From Kurthia sibirica (GTDB lineage Bacteria; Bacillota; Bacilli; Bacillales_A; Planococcaceae): DNA of 64,000 nt. Below, piece by piece: positions 8,692-21,787 of the stretch. A model generated the notes under the pieces. That model saw only the letters and a program-made list of their open reading frames with translations. It searched no databases and had not been told where the DNA came from. The stretch covers positions 1 through 64,000 of the forward strand of contig NZ_QFVR01000007.1 of assembly GCF_003143975.1 (NCBI RefSeq). Direction: 5' to 3'. The translations under genes were made by a program, and so were the position numbers. Each line of letters starts with the position of its first letter. Position 1 is the first letter of the stretch.

Positions 8692-8723
8692 TCAATTTAC
8701 CCTCCTTAAAAACATCGAATATA

Positions 8724-8753
8724 TATATATTTCAACATAAAATCAAATGTCAA
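8724..8753 (-). promoter_or_regulatory. internal promoter of rpoA-rplQ
   Basis: Minus strand: -35 TTGACA (8748-8753), 18-bp spacer, -10 TATATA (8724-8729). The -10 lies in an alternating AT run, so the exact register is uncertain. Confidence 0.5.
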
Positions 8754-8819
8754 TCAATCTTTACGATTGTTAAATATAGTTAAAGTGCCATAATTCAAAT
8801 CAAAACAGAAACGAATTAA

Positions 8820-9209
8820 TTAAACACGACGACGTTTTGGTGGGCGGCAACCGTTATGAGGAACTGGAGTTACGTCTTTAATAGCTGTAACTTCAAGACC
8901 TGCAGCTTGAAGCGCACGAATAGCAGCTTCACGACCTGCACCAGGACCTTTAACAGTTACTTCTAATGTTTTCAAACCGTGTTCCATTGCAGTTTTAGCA
9001 GCAGCCTCAGCAGCCATTTGTGATGCGAATGGAGTAGATTTACGTGATCCACGGAAACCTAAAGCACCAGCAGAAGACCAAGAAATAGCATTACCTTGAA
9101 CATCTGTGATGGTTACGATTGTGTTGTTAAATGTAGAACGGATGTGAGCAATACCAGATTCGATATTCTTTTTCACACGACGTTTACGTGATTGTTGTTT
9201 ACGTACCAT
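8820..9209 (-). CDS. rpsK: 30S ribosomal protein S11
   Basis: 129 aa. Conserved blocks [16 protein letters not shown] (about 21-36) and the basic tail [13 protein letters not shown] are intact. S11 sits on the platform near the E site. It follows rpsM by 29 bp and has GGAGG ahead of the ATG. Confidence 0.97.
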   Translation of the reverse strand: MVRKQQSRKRRVKKNIESGIAHIRSTFNNTIVTITDVQGNAISWSSAGALGFRGSRKSTPFASQMAAEAAAKTAMEHGLKTLEVTVKGPGAGREAAIRALQAAGLEVTAIKDVTPVPHNGCRPPKRRRV

Positions 9210-9238
9210 GTTAAGAAGAAACCTCCTTTACTTATTAA

Positions 9239-9604
9239 TTATTTTTTCTTGTTCGCAACAGTTTTACGAGGTCCTTTACGCGTACGCGCGTTGTTCTTCG
9301 TATTTTGTCCACGAACTGGTAAACCGCGACGGTGACGGATACCTCTGAATGATCCGATTTCCATTAGACGTTTAATATTAAGTGAGATTTCGCGACGTAA
9401 GTCACCCTCTACTTTATATTTATCTAATTGTTCACGGATTTTGTTTAATTGATCTTCATCTAAATCACGAACACGAGTATCTTCTGAAACTCCAGCGCCT
9501 GCAAGAACTGCTTTAGCTGTAGTGTTACCGATACCGTAAATGTATGTTAATGAAATTACTACGCGTTTTTCGCGTGGAATGTCAACACCAGCAATACGTG
9601 CCAT
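9239..9604 (-). CDS. rpsM: 30S ribosomal protein S13
   Basis: 121 aa. It begins [21 protein letters not shown] and carries [20 protein letters not shown], the conserved C-terminal block that reaches the P-site tRNA, before a Lys-rich tail. The helix-hairpin-helix [11 protein letters not shown] is visible near 25. It lies 24 bp after rpmJ. Confidence 0.97.
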   Translation of the reverse strand: MARIAGVDIPREKRVVISLTYIYGIGNTTAKAVLAGAGVSEDTRVRDLDEDQLNKIREQLDKYKVEGDLRREISLNIKRLMEIGSFRGIRHRRGLPVRGQNTKNNARTRKGPRKTVANKKK

Positions 9605-9628
9605 GTATGATGTGCACCTCCTTTGAAA

Positions 9629-9748
<120 letters not shown>

Positions 9749-9779
9749 CTAACCTCCTTGTGGTCCGGAGTGCAAAAGA

Positions 9780-9998
9780 TTATTTAAAACGGTATGTGAT
9801 ACGACCGCGTGTTAAATCATACGGAGATAATTCTATAGTTACTTTATCTCCTGGTAAAATACGGATAAAGTGCATACGGATTTTGCCAGATACATGCGCA
9901 AGCACTGTATGACCATTTTCTAATTCTACCTTAAACATCGCGTTTGGCAAAGTTTCAAGAACTTTACCTTCGATTTCAATTACATCGTCTTTCGCCAT
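9780..9998 (-). CDS. infA: translation initiation factor IF-1
   Basis: 72 aa single S1/OB-fold protein. [20 protein letters not shown] and the C-terminal [16 protein letters not shown] are diagnostic. IF-1 binds the A site of the 30S subunit. GGGAGA precedes the ATG. In B. subtilis map lies upstream; here a 450-bp structured spacer occupies that place. Confidence 0.97.
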   Translation of the reverse strand: MAKDDVIEIEGKVLETLPNAMFKVELENGHTVLAHVSGKIRMHFIRILPGDKVTIELSPYDLTRGRITYRFK

Positions 9999-10448
9999 CG
10001 AGCCTGTCTCCCTTCTATATGCAATTCAGGTTCTCATCGTCAAATTCAAACAGAATTTGCTGCAAGTATCATCTTGTGCAAGATAATACGTATCAACATT
10101 TGCTTGGTTTATGAAGATGTTCGAAAGACGTTCATAAGGTTTCGCATCTCATAATCCTAGAACAAGTTCGTGGAGAACTTGTATCCTTAATGTCAACACG
10201 ATCACCCGTAATGTCCTAGATGAGATCCTGCATACCTGTTTTCACAGATACTTTTTCACGAAACCCATTATACCCTGTTGTAATTAAAATTGCATCAAGG
10301 ACAAAGGGTATCCTTCGTACGAAGCAAATAATTACACAGTGCATAGACCGGGCACAATATGCTTTTGCATCTCTCGAAAATTAAATTCCGTTGTGCCACC
10401 GCATAATTCCTTAATTAGGCAGAATTACTGCGCCCGATTATCAGGTTA
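9999..10448 (-). promoter_or_regulatory. 450-bp infA leader/spacer with an array of hairpins
   Basis: No convincing ORF is present. On the minus strand four hairpins follow one another before infA: ACAAGTTC/GAACTTGT (10182-10162), AGATG..TTTCG/CGAAA..CATCT with a 2-nt bulge (10149-10115), GTATTATCTTG/CAAGATGATAC with one mismatch (10089-10066), and CAAATTC/GAATTTG (10059-10041). A TATAAT (10267-10272) lies upstream without a good -35. A 12-bp palindrome CTTCGTACGAAG is at 10313-10324. I recognise no named RNA family here. Confidence 0.5.
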
Positions 10449-11123
<675 letters not shown>

Positions 11124-11169
11124 TTAAATGAAGGTAGTAGGAACAGGAAAGCTCCTAACAAACCGACCT

Positions 11170-12456
11170 TTATTTCATAAAACCTTTGTAGTGACGTTTT
11201 ACTAATTGTGATTCTAGTTGTTTCATCGTTTCCAATGCAACACCGACAACAATAATCAAGCTAGTACCACCAATTTGTGCCGATTGAGGTAGATTCGCTA
11301 TATTAACGAATAATATAGGGAGGACTGCTACAATCGATAAGTAAATTGCTCCTACAAATGTTAAGCGATATAACACACTTGTTAAATAGCTTTCAGTACT
11401 CTTACCTGGGCGAATACCCGGGATATAAGCACCTTGCTTTTTCAAGTTATCTGCTACTTTTTCTGGATTCACTTGTACAAATGCATAAAAGTACGTAAAC
11501 GCAACAATCAATGCAATGTAGATTATCATCCCCACAGGTTTTGAATAATCAAAAGTGTTCTCGATAAATGTGGCAGTTTTGCCTTCACCGAATAAAGATG
11601 CAAGTGTTCTAGGTGTTACGATAAACGCAACAGCAAAGATTACTGGAATTACTCCCGCAGCATTAACTTTAAGTGGTAAATGCGATTGTTGTACTCCTCG
11701 ATTAGCGCTTGTACCCTTCGCATATTGAATTGGAATCTTACGATCCGCTTGTTGGAAGTAAATTACCCCAACGACGATAGCTAAAGCTGCAAGTGCCACA
11801 AGTGCAAGTTTTACGATGTTGATGAACATTTGATCACCAGCATTTTCAAGTTGCTGAGCATAAATTTGGTTAACTGTTGTTGGTAGTGCTGCAACGATAC
11901 CTGCAAAGATTAGAATGGAAATACCATTACCAATACCTTTTTCAGTAATTTGCTCGCCCAACCATAAAAGAAATGCTGTACCGGCAGTTAACACAATGGC
12001 AATCGTGAAGTAAGTAAAGAATCCTTCATCTTGTATCAATGAACCGCCATACATACGGTTAAAACCATAAGACATTGCGATTGATTGGATAAATGCTAGG
12101 ATAATTGCAAAATAACGCGTGAATTGTGCGCTTTTTTTACGACCGGCTTCACCTTGTTTAGACCATTCTGTAAACTTCTTAACGACATCCATTTGTAACA
12201 GTTGTACGATGATTGATGCTGTAATATACGGCATGATCCCCATCGCAAAGATTGAGAAGTTTTTTAACGCTCCTCCACCAAATGTATTTAAGAAACCAAC
12301 CAAGCTATATGATTCAGTGTCTTGTAATACTTTAGCATCCACATTTGGTACTGGTAAAAACGTTCCTATACGGAAGATTACCAGCATCAAAAGTGTAAAG
12401 ATGATTTTATTTCGAATATCTCTCACACGAAAAAAGCTCGAGATTGTCTGAAACAT
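11170..12456 (-). CDS. secY: protein translocase channel subunit SecY
   Basis: 428 aa with ten predicted transmembrane helices. It is the pore of the Sec translocon with SecE (43246-43431) and SecG. Conserved SecY blocks include the plug-region GGGALKNFSIFAMGIMPYI and the cytosolic loop QADRKIPIQYAK near 237. The ATG shares its A with the rplO stop (TAATG), so the two genes are translationally coupled. Confidence 0.98.
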   Translation of the reverse strand: MFQTISSFFRVRDIRNKIIFTLLMLVIFRIGTFLPVPNVDAKVLQDTESYSLVGFLNTFGGGALKNFSIFAMGIMPYITASIIVQLLQMDVVKKFTEWSKQGEAGRKKSAQFTRYFAIILAFIQSIAMSYGFNRMYGGSLIQDEGFFTYFTIAIVLTAGTAFLLWLGEQITEKGIGNGISILIFAGIVAALPTTVNQIYAQQLENAGDQMFINIVKLALVALAALAIVVGVIYFQQADRKIPIQYAKGTSANRGVQQSHLPLKVNAAGVIPVIFAVAFIVTPRTLASLFGEGKTATFIENTFDYSKPVGMIIYIALIVAFTYFYAFVQVNPEKVADNLKKQGAYIPGIRPGKSTESYLTSVLYRLTFVGAIYLSIVAVLPILFVNIANLPQSAQIGGTSLIIVVGVALETMKQLESQLVKRHYKGFMK

Positions 12457-12896
12457 TAGATCACCTCAATGTTTCCGCCTGCATTTTCGATTGCTTCTTT
12501 AGCAGAAGCTGAGAATTTGTGGGCTTTAATAGAAAGCTTTTTATCAAGTGTTCCATTACCTAGAATCTTGATACCAGATTTTTCATTGCCTACAACACCA
12601 GTTTCAATTAATAATGCTGGTGTAACTTCTGTGCCTTCTTCAAAACGGTTTAACGCGTCAAGGTTCACGATAGCGAACTCTTTACGGTTAATGTTTGTGA
12701 AGCCGCGTTTTGGTAAACGACGGAATAAAGGATTTTGTCCACCTTCAAAACCGGGGCGTACGCCGCCGCCTGAACGAGAATTTTGACCTTTGTGTCCGCG
12801 ACCTGAAGTTTTACCGTTACCTGTCGCCATACCACGACCTACACGGTTACGTTCTTTACGTGAACCAGCAGCTGGTTCTAACTCATGAAGTTTCAT
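12456..12896 (-). CDS. rplO: 50S ribosomal protein L15
   Basis: 146 aa. It starts [22 protein letters not shown] and contains the Gly/Arg-rich extension [24 protein letters not shown] that threads into 23S rRNA. Coupled to secY by a 1-bp overlap. Standard spc-operon position after rpmD. Confidence 0.97.
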   Translation of the reverse strand: MKLHELEPAAGSRKERNRVGRGMATGNGKTSGRGHKGQNSRSGGGVRPGFEGGQNPLFRRLPKRGFTNINRKEFAIVNLDALNRFEEGTEVTPALLIETGVVGNEKSGIKILGNGTLDKKLSIKAHKFSASAKEAIENAGGNIEVI

Positions 12897-12932
12897 TATT
12901 AGATGGCACCTCCTTAAATATTAGATTTGAAA

Positions 12933-13115
12933 TTATTTTTCAATAACTGTTACTAAATGTGAGATTTTCGCAACCGCACCGCGAACAGCAACGTTGTCGT
13001 TGTGTTCTACAGTATGATTCACTTTGCGTAAGCCTAGTGCTTCTGCAGTAGCGCGTTGTCCTGGTTTAGTACCAATTAAACTTTTAGTTAGGGTAACTTC
13101 TAGTTTGTTTGCCAT
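12933..13115 (-). CDS. rpmD: 50S ribosomal protein L30
   Basis: 60 aa from the ATG at 13115 (MANKLEVTLTKSLIG). An in-frame ATG two codons earlier is only 2 nt from the GGGGGG ribosome-binding site, so the second is preferred. The L30 signature GTKPGQRATAEALGLRK is intact. Confidence 0.95.
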   Translation of the reverse strand: MANKLEVTLTKSLIGTKPGQRATAEALGLRKVNHTVEHNDNVAVRGAVAKISHLVTVIEK

Positions 13116-13129
13116 AGTCATTTCCCCCC

Positions 13130-13633
13130 TTAACCTAATAGTTCTTCTACTGTTTTGCCACGAAGTTTTGCAACTTCTTCAGCATGTTTAAGTTCTGTTA
13201 AACCTTTAACAGTTGCACGCACCATGTTGATCGGTGTGTTTGAACCTAAAGATTTAGAAAGAATATCAGTAATACCAGCAAGTTCTAGTACGGCACGAAC
13301 AGGACCACCAGCGATAACTCCTGTACCAGGAGAAGCAGGTTTGATCATTACATAACCAGCACCAAATTTACCGAATACTAAGTGAGGTGTAGTACCACCA
13401 ACACGTGGAACTTCCACTAAGTTTTTCTTCGCGTCTTCAACAGCTTTGCGAATAGCATCAGGTACTTCTTGAGCTTTACCTGTACCAAAACCTACATGGC
13501 CATTGCGGTCTCCAACTACTACTAATGCAGTAAAACGGAAACGACGTCCACCTTTTACAACTTTAGCAACGCGGTTGATTGTAACAACGCGTTCTTCAAG
13601 TTCTAGTTTGTTTGCGTCAATAATGTGACCCAT
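13130..13633 (-). CDS. rpsE: 30S ribosomal protein S5
   Basis: 167 aa. The N-terminal double-stranded-RNA-like domain ([20 protein letters not shown]) and the C-terminal [19 protein letters not shown] block are both present. S5 helps decoding fidelity and mRNA entry. The loop region where spectinomycin-resistance changes occur (KVVKGGRRF) looks wild type. It lies 14 bp before rpmD. Confidence 0.97.
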   Translation of the reverse strand: MGHIIDANKLELEERVVTINRVAKVVKGGRRFRFTALVVVGDRNGHVGFGTGKAQEVPDAIRKAVEDAKKNLVEVPRVGGTTPHLVFGKFGAGYVMIKPASPGTGVIAGGPVRAVLELAGITDILSKSLGSNTPINMVRATVKGLTELKHAEEVAKLRGKTVEELLG

Positions 13634-13654
13634 GAAATGTGTACCTCCTTTTTA

Positions 13655-14014
13655 TTAAAATTCTAAACCGTTTTCGCGGGCAGCTTCAGCTAAAGCTTTT
13701 ACGCGTCCGTGGTATAAGTAACCGCCACGATCAAAAACAACTTCTTTAATGTTTTTGTCAGCAGCTTTTTTAGCGATAGTTTCACCAATAAGTTTAGCAG
13801 ATTCAACGTTGCCAGTAGCGCCTTCGAATCCTTTATCCATTGTTGAAGCTGAAACTAATGTTACGCCTTGAGAATCGTCAATTAGTTGAGCGTAGATGTT
13901 TTTATTTGAACGGTATACATTTAAACGAGGACGTAATGTAGTACCTGAAATTTTTGCACGCACGCGGCCATGACGTTTTTTACGAACTTGATTTTTATCT
14001 TGTTTCGTAATCAC
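13655..14014 (-). CDS. rplR: 50S ribosomal protein L18
   Basis: 119 aa. [20 protein letters not shown] and the C-terminal [20 protein letters not shown] are diagnostic. L18 binds 5S rRNA together with L5. It lies between rplF and rpsE as usual. Confidence 0.97.
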   Translation of the reverse strand: MITKQDKNQVRKKRHGRVRAKISGTTLRPRLNVYRSNKNIYAQLIDDSQGVTLVSASTMDKGFEGATGNVESAKLIGETIAKKAADKNIKEVVFDRGGYLYHGRVKALAEAARENGLEF

Positions 14015-14056
14015 AAAAGGTCACTCCTTTCTAAATTAATGCTTGCCTAAGCAGCA

Positions 14057-14596
14057 TTATTTACCTGTTTTACCTTCTTTACGACGAACAACTTCGCCTT
14101 CATAACGGATCCCTTTACCTTTATAAGGTTCTGGTGGACGGACGTCACGGATGTTAGATGCAAGAGCACCAACTTGTTCTTTAGAAATACCTTTTACGAT
14201 AACTTTAGTGTTAGCTGGTACTTCTACTTCGATACCGTCTTCTGGTGTAAACTCAACTGGGTGAGAGAAACCAACGTTAAGTACTAGTTTTTTACCTTGT
14301 AATTGGGCACGGTAACCTACACCGATAAGTTCTAAACTCTTAGAAAATCCAACAGAAACACCAGTTACCATGTTAGCTAGTAACGCACGAGTTGTACCGT
14401 GGTTAGTACGGTGATCTTTTGAATCAGAAGGACGTTCAACAGTTACGATGTTGCCTTCGATCACGATTTTCATATCTTTGTTGAAAGAGCGAACTAATTC
14501 GCCTTTTGGACCTTTAACAGTTGCTACGTTGTCAGCCGAAACCTCAACAGTAACACCAGCAGGTACCTCGATTAGTTTTTTACCTATACGAGACAT
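14057..14596 (-). CDS. rplF: 50S ribosomal protein L6
   Basis: 179 aa, two tandem L6 domains. It begins [19 protein letters not shown]. The signature [16 protein letters not shown] lies at about 153-168. L6 sits near the sarcin-ricin loop. Confidence 0.97.
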   Translation of the reverse strand: MSRIGKKLIEVPAGVTVEVSADNVATVKGPKGELVRSFNKDMKIVIEGNIVTVERPSDSKDHRTNHGTTRALLANMVTGVSVGFSKSLELIGVGYRAQLQGKKLVLNVGFSHPVEFTPEDGIEVEVPANTKVIVKGISKEQVGALASNIRDVRPPEPYKGKGIRYEGEVVRRKEGKTGK

Positions 14597-14628
14597 TTAA
14601 TGTTGCACCTCCATTCATTTGTTGCTTA

Positions 14629-15027
14629 TTACCAAACGTATGCTAGAATTTCTCCGCCAACTTTTTTAGCGCGAGCTTCTTTATCTGTTAATAAACCGTT
14701 TGAAGTTGAAACTAAAGCGATTCCTAGACCGTTCAACACTTTAGGTACTTCTTCAGTTTTAGCGTAAACGCGTAAACCTGGTTTAGAAATACGTTTCAAA
14801 CCTGTAATAACACGTTCGTTATTTTGACCATATTTTAAGAAAATACGGATAATGCCTTGTTTGTCATCTTCAACATACTCAACATCACGTACAAAACCTT
14901 CACGCTTAAGGATTTCAGCGATCTCTTTTTTGATATTAGAAGCCGGAAGCTCTAATTTTTCGTGACGTACCATGTTCGCATTACGAATGCGAGTTAGCAT
15001 GTCTGCAATCGGATCTGTCATTGTCAT
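14629..15027 (-). CDS. rpsH: 30S ribosomal protein S8
   Basis: 132 aa. [21 protein letters not shown] and the C-terminal [20 protein letters not shown] are diagnostic. S8 is a primary 16S-binding protein and the known translational repressor of spc operons in enterobacteria. The start may be Met1 or Met3. Confidence 0.97.
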   Translation of the reverse strand: MTMTDPIADMLTRIRNANMVRHEKLELPASNIKKEIAEILKREGFVRDVEYVEDDKQGIIRIFLKYGQNNERVITGLKRISKPGLRVYAKTEEVPKVLNGLGIALVSTSNGLLTDKEARAKKVGGEILAYVW

Positions 15028-15055
15028 TACATTTACCTCCTTCCCAAATTAGGGG

Positions 15056-15797
<742 letters not shown>

Positions 15798-15822
15798 GTG
15801 TGTACCTCCCCTCTATTAACTA

Positions 15823-16131
15823 TTAGTTGATTACATTGCCTGTTTTTTTAGATACTCGAACTTTTTTGCCATCTTCAATCTTAGAACTTACGCGAGTCGG
15901 CTCGCCAGTTTTAGGATCGATTAACATTACGTTCGATACGTGGATTGCAGCCTCTTGGCTAACAATTCCGCCTTGTGGATTTAGTTGGTTAGGTTTAACG
16001 TGTTTTTTAACGATGTTAACACCTTCAACTAAAACGCGATCTTTCTTAGGAAATGCAGATAAGATAACGCCTTCTTTGCCTTTATCTTTACCTGTAAGAA
16101 CTTTGACTTTATCGCCTTTTTTAACGTGCAT
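15823..16131 (-). CDS. rplX: 50S ribosomal protein L24
   Basis: 102 aa from the ATG at 16131 ([20 protein letters not shown]), a KOW-motif protein that initiates 50S assembly. The frame opens 10 codons earlier, but AAGGAGGTG lies just before this ATG and the extra residues are unlike L24. Confidence 0.96.
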   Translation of the reverse strand: MHVKKGDKVKVLTGKDKGKEGVILSAFPKKDRVLVEGVNIVKKHVKPNQLNPQGGIVSQEAAIHVSNVMLIDPKTGEPTRVSSKIEDGKKVRVSKKTGNVIN

Positions 16132-16169
16132 TTGTCGCACCTCCTTGATGGCTACTTTCATTTGTTTAA

Positions 16170-16538
<369 letters not shown>

Positions 16539-16577
16539 TTAGGTTACCTCCCTTCGGATCTTGTGTTCCGAAATTAT

Positions 16578-16841
16578 TTAGATAATAACCGCTTTTTCTA
16601 CAACTTCAACTAAACGGAAACGTTTAGTAGCTGATAGCGGACGAGTTTCCATTATGCGGACGATATCTCCAACGTTTACTTCGTTGTTTTCATCATGCGC
16701 TTTGAACTTTTTAGAGTATTTTACACGTTTACCATATAATGCGTGTTTCTTATGAGTTTCAACTAATACTGTAATAGTTTTGTCCATTTTATCAGAAACT
16801 ACACGGCCAGTGTATACTTTGCGTTGGTTACGCTCAGTCAT
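16578..16841 (-). CDS. rpsQ: 30S ribosomal protein S17
   Basis: 87 aa OB-fold protein. [19 protein letters not shown] and the block [22 protein letters not shown] are diagnostic. S17 is an early 16S-binding protein. Confidence 0.97.
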   Translation of the reverse strand: MTERNQRKVYTGRVVSDKMDKTITVLVETHKKHALYGKRVKYSKKFKAHDENNEVNVGDIVRIMETRPLSATKRFRLVEVVEKAVII

Positions 16842-16863
16842 GTTACAAACCTCCTTCGATCAG

Positions 16864-17061
16864 TTATTTAGCACTGATTTCTCTTTGACGAATAACAGTT
16901 TTCATTCGTGCAATTGATTTACGTACTTCACGAATTCGAGCTGTGTTTTCTAATTGACCAGTCGCTAGTTGGAAGCGTAGGTTGAAAAGCTCTTCTTTCA
17001 GTGATTTTACTTTACTTTCGATCTCAACACTTGTAAGTTCACGGATATCATTAGCTTTCAT
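16864..17061 (-). CDS. rpmC: 50S ribosomal protein L29
   Basis: 65 aa from the ATG at 17061 ([11 protein letters not shown]). A TTG five codons upstream is in frame but inside rplP. The [20 protein letters not shown] core is diagnostic. L29 lies at the tunnel exit beside the signal-recognition-particle and trigger-factor docking site. The gene overlaps rplP by 11 bp. Confidence 0.95.
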   Translation of the reverse strand: MKANDIRELTSVEIESKVKSLKEELFNLRFQLATGQLENTARIREVRKSIARMKTVIRQREISAK

Positions 17062-17485
17062 TAGATTCACCACCAATTTCTTCTCGTTTCACGATTTTAC
17101 ACTTAACTGGCAATTTATGTGATGCAAGACGTAGTGCTTCGCGAGCGATCTCTTCTGTCACGCCGCCTATTTCAAACATAATACGACCTGGTTTTACTAC
17201 TGCTACCCAACCTTCAGGAGCACCTTTCCCGGAACCCATACGAACTTCAAGAGGCTTTTTAGTATAAGGTTTGTGTGGGAAAATATTAATCCATACTTTA
17301 CCGCCACGTTTTGTGTAACGTGTCATAGCAATACGAGCAGCTTCAATTTGACGGTTAGTAATCCAGCTAGCTGTTTGGGCTTGTAAGCCGTATTCGCCAA
17401 AGTTTACTTCAGTGCCGCCTTTTGCTTTACCTTTCATATTACCGCGGTGTACACGACGATATTTTACGCGTTTTGGCAATAACAT
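17051..17485 (-). CDS. rplP: 50S ribosomal protein L16
   Basis: 144 aa from the ATG at 17485 ([20 protein letters not shown]), the exact length of B. subtilis L16. The frame opens 24 codons earlier inside rpsC, but AAGGAGG stands just before this ATG. The [20 protein letters not shown] block is intact. L16 organises the A-site tRNA pocket. Confidence 0.97.
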   Translation of the reverse strand: MLLPKRVKYRRVHRGNMKGKAKGGTEVNFGEYGLQAQTASWITNRQIEAARIAMTRYTKRGGKVWINIFPHKPYTKKPLEVRMGSGKGAPEGWVAVVKPGRIMFEIGGVTEEIAREALRLASHKLPVKCKIVKREEIGGESNES

Positions 17486-17486
17486 A

Positions 17487-18143
17487 TTATTTGCCTCCTT
17501 CCACAGAGTTCTTCTTAGTTGGAAGTACTTCTCCACGGTAGATCCATACTTTAACACCTAACTTACCATAAGTTGTGTCAGCTTCAGCGTGAGCATAATC
17601 AATGTCAGCGCGAAGAGTATGAAGTGGAACAGTTCCTTCACTGTAATGCTCAGCACGAGCGATATCAGCGCCACCTAAACGACCAGAAACTTGAGTTTTA
17701 ATACCTTTAGCTCCTGCACGCATAGTGCGAGTGATAGTTTGTTTTTGTGCACGACGGAACGATACACGGTTTTCTAATTGACGAGCGATATTCTCAGCAA
17801 CTAGTTTAGCATCAAGATCAGCGCGTTTGATTTCAACGATATTGATGTGTACGCGTTTGCCAGTCATAGCGTTAAGGTTTTTACGAAGTGATTCTACTTC
17901 AGTACCACCCTTACCGATAACCATACCTGGTTTCGCAGTACTAATTGTAATGTTTACTTTATTAGCAGCGCGTTCAATTTCAACTTTAGAAACTGAAGCT
18001 TCTTTTAAAGCTGTTTCAATGAAAGTACGTACTTTGATATCTTCGTGAAGAAGTGTCGCATAGTCTTTTTCAGCATACCAGCGAGACTCCCAGTCACGGA
18101 TGATACCAACACGTAAACCTATTGGATGTACTTTTTGACCCAC
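17487..18143 (-). CDS. rpsC: 30S ribosomal protein S3
   Basis: 218 aa. KH type II domain with [16 protein letters not shown] (about 75-90) and C-terminal block [13 protein letters not shown]. It forms the mRNA entry channel with S4 and S5. It is 4 bp after rplV and only 1 bp before the rplP start. Confidence 0.97.
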   Translation of the reverse strand: MGQKVHPIGLRVGIIRDWESRWYAEKDYATLLHEDIKVRTFIETALKEASVSKVEIERAANKVNITISTAKPGMVIGKGGTEVESLRKNLNAMTGKRVHINIVEIKRADLDAKLVAENIARQLENRVSFRRAQKQTITRTMRAGAKGIKTQVSGRLGGADIARAEHYSEGTVPLHTLRADIDYAHAEADTTYGKLGVKVWIYRGEVLPTKKNSVEGGK

Positions 18144-18147
18144 GGTA

Positions 18148-18492
18148 TTATCCCTCCTTCTTCTCAGATACCACTAGTGTAATGTGGCTTGTACGTTTGT
18201 TAATCGCACTAGCACGACCTTGTGCGCGTGGACGGAAACGTTTTAATGTTGCACCTTCGTCTACAAATACTTCTGAAACGATTAGGCTGTTTACATCTAA
18301 ATCATAGTTGTGCTCTGCATTTGCGATTGCTGATTTTAATACTTTTTCCACTACTGGTGAAGCAGCTTTTGGAGTTAGTTTTAAAATAGAAATTGCTTCG
18401 CCAACTTGCTTGCCTCTAATTAAGTCTACTACTAGACGAACCTTACGAGGAGCAATGCGAACTGTGCGAGCGATTGCTTTAGCTTGTTGCAT
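18148..18492 (-). CDS. rplV: 50S ribosomal protein L22
   Basis: 114 aa. [20 protein letters not shown] and the beta-hairpin loop [18 protein letters not shown], which lines the exit tunnel and is the site of macrolide-resistance changes, are intact and wild-type looking. Confidence 0.97.
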   Translation of the reverse strand: MQQAKAIARTVRIAPRKVRLVVDLIRGKQVGEAISILKLTPKAASPVVEKVLKSAIANAEHNYDLDVNSLIVSEVFVDEGATLKRFRPRAQGRASAINKRTSHITLVVSEKKEG

Positions 18493-18514
18493 TAGGATTG
18501 ACCTCCCCTCTTAA

Positions 18515-18796
18515 TTAGCGTACTGATGTTTTCTTATCATCTGCACCGTGACCTTTGTAAGTACGAGTTGGTGCGAATTCGCCAAGTTTATGACCTACCA
18601 TATCTTCAGTCACGTATACAGGAACGTGTTTACGTCCATCATATACTGCGATTGTTAGTCCGATAAATGTCGGAAAGATTGTAGAGCGGCGAGACCAAGT
18701 TTTGATAACCTGTTTCTTTTCTGAATCTTGTTGAGCTTCCACTTTAGTTAATAAGTGAGCGTCAACAAAAGGTCCTTTTTTCAAGCTACGACCCAT
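18515..18796 (-). CDS. rpsS: 30S ribosomal protein S19
   Basis: 93 aa. [20 protein letters not shown] and [17 protein letters not shown] are diagnostic. S19 sits in the head with S13. The 60-bp spacer before it (18797-18856) holds a 7-bp hairpin (18824-18844). Confidence 0.97.
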   Translation of the reverse strand: MGRSLKKGPFVDAHLLTKVEAQQDSEKKQVIKTWSRRSTIFPTFIGLTIAVYDGRKHVPVYVTEDMVGHKLGEFAPTRTYKGHGADDKKTSVR

Positions 18797-18823
18797 TTTG
18801 GAACCTCCCTCCGTGATTCCACC

Positions 18824-18844
18824 ACGGTTCGAACGTTGAACCGT
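18824..18844 (-). other. hairpin between rplB and rpsS
   Basis: Stem ACGGTTC / GAACCGT with a 7-nt loop in the only sizeable gap of this part of the S10 operon. There is no T-run, so it is not a terminator. It may be a processing or regulatory site. Confidence 0.45.
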
Positions 18845-18856
18845 AGTTTAACCACT

Positions 18857-19687
18857 TTATTTTTTACGACGACGAATGATAAGCTTGTCGGATTTAGCTT
18901 TTTTATCACGAGTTTTGAATCCAAGAGTTGGTTTACCCCATGGAGACATTGGTGATTTGCGACCGATTGGAGCTTTACCTTCACCACCACCGTGTGGGTG
19001 ATCGTTCGGGTTCATTACAGATCCACGTACAGTTGGGCGTTTACCCATCCAGCGTTTACGACCGGCTTTACCGATGTTGATAAGTTCGTGTTGTTCGTTA
19101 CCTACAGCGCCAATAGTTGCACGACAAGTAGCTAAGATCATACGTACTTCGCCAGATTGTAAGCGTACAATTACATATTTACCTTCTTTACCAAGTACTT
19201 GAGCTGAAGTACCTGCAGAACGTACTAATTGTCCACCTTTACCAGGTTTCATTTCGATATTGTGGATTGTAGAACCCATTGGGATATTTGAAAGTGGTAA
19301 AGCATTACCTACTTTAATATCAACTTCTGGACCTGAAACAATTTCCATACCTACTACTAAACCTTTTGGAGCTAGGATATAACGTTTTTCGCCATCTGCA
19401 TAGTTAATTAATGCGATGTTAGCAGATCTGTTAGGATCATACTCAATAGTAGCGACTTTACCAGGAATACCATCTTTGATACGTTTGAAATCAATGATAC
19501 GGTATTGGCGTTTGTGTCCACCACCATTATGACGAACAGTTATTTTACCCTGGTTATTACGACCAGCTTTACGTTTTGTAGATTCTAATAAAGATTTTTC
19601 TGGTTTATTAGTAGTAATCTCCGCAAAGTCAGATGTCGTCATGTTACGACGTCCATTTGTGGTTGGTTTATACTTTTTAATCGCCAT
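18857..19687 (-). CDS. rplB: 50S ribosomal protein L2
   Basis: 276 aa. L2 is needed for peptidyl-transferase-centre assembly. The block [18 protein letters not shown] (about 223-240) contains the conserved His cluster near the active centre. OB and SH3-like domains precede it. It lies 33 bp after rplW. Confidence 0.97.
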   Translation of the reverse strand: MAIKKYKPTTNGRRNMTTSDFAEITTNKPEKSLLESTKRKAGRNNQGKITVRHNGGGHKRQYRIIDFKRIKDGIPGKVATIEYDPNRSANIALINYADGEKRYILAPKGLVVGMEIVSGPEVDIKVGNALPLSNIPMGSTIHNIEMKPGKGGQLVRSAGTSAQVLGKEGKYVIVRLQSGEVRMILATCRATIGAVGNEQHELINIGKAGRKRWMGKRPTVRGSVMNPNDHPHGGGEGKAPIGRKSPMSPWGKPTLGFKTRDKKAKSDKLIIRRRKK

Positions 19688-19720
19688 GTTTTTCCCTCCT
19701 TTAAAAATTATCTATTCGAA

Positions 19721-19999
19721 TTAAGCTTCGAATAATTCGATTTCGCCTTCAGCTAACTTAACGATAGCTTTACGACGTTTGTTTTTGTAACCACCGAATT
19801 TACCTACGCGTTTGTATTTACCTTTGATGTTCATAATGTTGACTTTCTCAACTTTAACACCAAAAATTAATTCAACTGCATCTTTAACTTCAGTTTTGTT
19901 GGCACGAGTGTCAACATCGAAAGTGTATTTTTGTTCTGCCATAGCTGCTGAAGATTGCTCAGTAATGACAGGACGTTTAATAATATCACGTGCTTCCAT
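19721..19999 (-). CDS. rplW: 50S ribosomal protein L23
   Basis: 92 aa. [16 protein letters not shown] opens the fold and [19 protein letters not shown] closes it. L23 is the docking site of trigger factor and SRP at the tunnel exit. It overlaps rplD by 1 bp. Confidence 0.97.
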   Translation of the reverse strand: MEARDIIKRPVITEQSSAAMAEQKYTFDVDTRANKTEVKDAVELIFGVKVEKVNIMNIKGKYKRVGKFGGYKNKRRKAIVKLAEGEIELFEA

Positions 20000-20619
20000 T
20001 ATCCAAGCACCTCCTCAACTTTTTCTACTGCAGCTTTAGTGAATACAACTTTATTGTGACTCATTAAGTCAAGAACGTTGATTCCTGTAGCTGTTAAAAC
20101 TTTAACGCCTTGGATGTTACGAGCAGCTAGTACTACGTTTTCATCTAAGTCAGCAGTTACGAATAAAACTTTAGAATCGATTGAAAGATCTGAAAGAACT
20201 TTCACGAAGTCTTTAGTTTTAGGTGCAACAACTAAACCATCAAGTACTACGACTTCAGTAGCAGCAACTTTCGTTGATAATACTGATTTAAGTGCTAAAC
20301 GACGAACTTTTTTAGGAAGTTTGTAAGAGTAGCTACGAGGAGTAGGACCGAATACGACACCACCACCACGCCATTGTGGCGAGCGAATAGAACCTTGACG
20401 TGCACGACCTGTTCCTTTTTGACGCCATGGCTTACGACCACCACCTGCAACTTCAGAACGGTTTTTTACTTTGTGTGTACCTTGACGAAGTGAAGCGCGT
20501 TGAGCGATTACAGCGTCAAAAATAACTGATTCATTAGGTTCGATTCCGAAGATAGTATCGTTTAATTCGATTTCTCCTACAGAAGAACCTGTTTGACTAA
20601 GTACATTAACTTTTGTCAT
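19999..20619 (-). CDS. rplD: 50S ribosomal protein L4
   Basis: 206 aa. The tunnel loop [19 protein letters not shown] (about 60-78) is intact. In enterobacteria L4 autoregulates the S10 operon; whether that applies here is unknown. It is coupled to rplW by the shared base. Confidence 0.97.
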   Translation of the reverse strand: MTKVNVLSQTGSSVGEIELNDTIFGIEPNESVIFDAVIAQRASLRQGTHKVKNRSEVAGGGRKPWRQKGTGRARQGSIRSPQWRGGGVVFGPTPRSYSYKLPKKVRRLALKSVLSTKVAATEVVVLDGLVVAPKTKDFVKVLSDLSIDSKVLFVTADLDENVVLAARNIQGVKVLTATGINVLDLMSHNKVVFTKAAVEKVEEVLG

Positions 20620-20645
20620 TCCTGTTTCCTCCTTTCTTCGGATAT

Positions 20646-21275
20646 TTATTTAGCTTTGATTGCAGTTTTCACTGTTACAAGAGCTTTTTTAGAACCAGGG
20701 ATATTACCTTTTACTAATAGTAGGTTGCGTTCAACGTCAACTTTAACGATTGTTAAGTTTTGGATTGTTACGACAGTACCACCCATTTGACCAGGTAATT
20801 TCTTTTGTTTAAATACGCGGTTCGGAGCAACTGGGCCCATTGAACCAGGACGACGGTGGTAACGAGAACCATGGGACATCGGTCCGCGAGATTGTCCGTG
20901 GCGTTTAATAACACCTTGGAAACCTTTACCTTTTGTAACGCCTGTTACATCTACTACATCGCCTTCTGCGAAAATTTCAACATTGACTTCTTGACCAACT
21001 TCGTACTCTGCTAAGTCCGCATCGCGAATTTCGCGAATGAAGCGCTTAGGAGCAGTGTTAGCTTTAGCAACGTGTCCTTTTGCAGGTTTGTTAGAAAGCT
21101 TTTCGCGCTTATCTTCGAAACCAAGTTGAATTGCTTCATAGCCATCAGTATCAACTGATTTCTTTTGAAGTACTACGTTTGGAGTAGCTTCAACTACCGT
21201 TACTGGAATAAGATCACCATTTTCAGCAAAGACTTGCGTCATACCGATTTTTCTACCTAAGATTCCTTTAGTCAT
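20646..21275 (-). CDS. rplC: 50S ribosomal protein L3
   Basis: 209 aa. [20 protein letters not shown] and [21 protein letters not shown] with RRPGSMG are diagnostic. Its central extension reaches the peptidyl-transferase centre. It lies 44 bp after rpsJ. Confidence 0.97.
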   Translation of the reverse strand: MTKGILGRKIGMTQVFAENGDLIPVTVVEATPNVVLQKKSVDTDGYEAIQLGFEDKREKLSNKPAKGHVAKANTAPKRFIREIRDADLAEYEVGQEVNVEIFAEGDVVDVTGVTKGKGFQGVIKRHGQSRGPMSHGSRYHRRPGSMGPVAPNRVFKQKKLPGQMGGTVVTIQNLTIVKVDVERNLLLVKGNIPGSKKALVTVKTAIKAK

Positions 21276-21319
21276 GAGTCACACCTCCTGTGAATATTTT
21301 AAATTATAATTTTTTACCA

Positions 21320-21787
<468 letters not shown>

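Noticed and set aside
9999-10448. Degraded map gene before infA
   Set aside because: In three minus-strand frames I found no stretch resembling methionine aminopeptidase motifs, only stops and hairpins; a decayed copy cannot be fully excluded.
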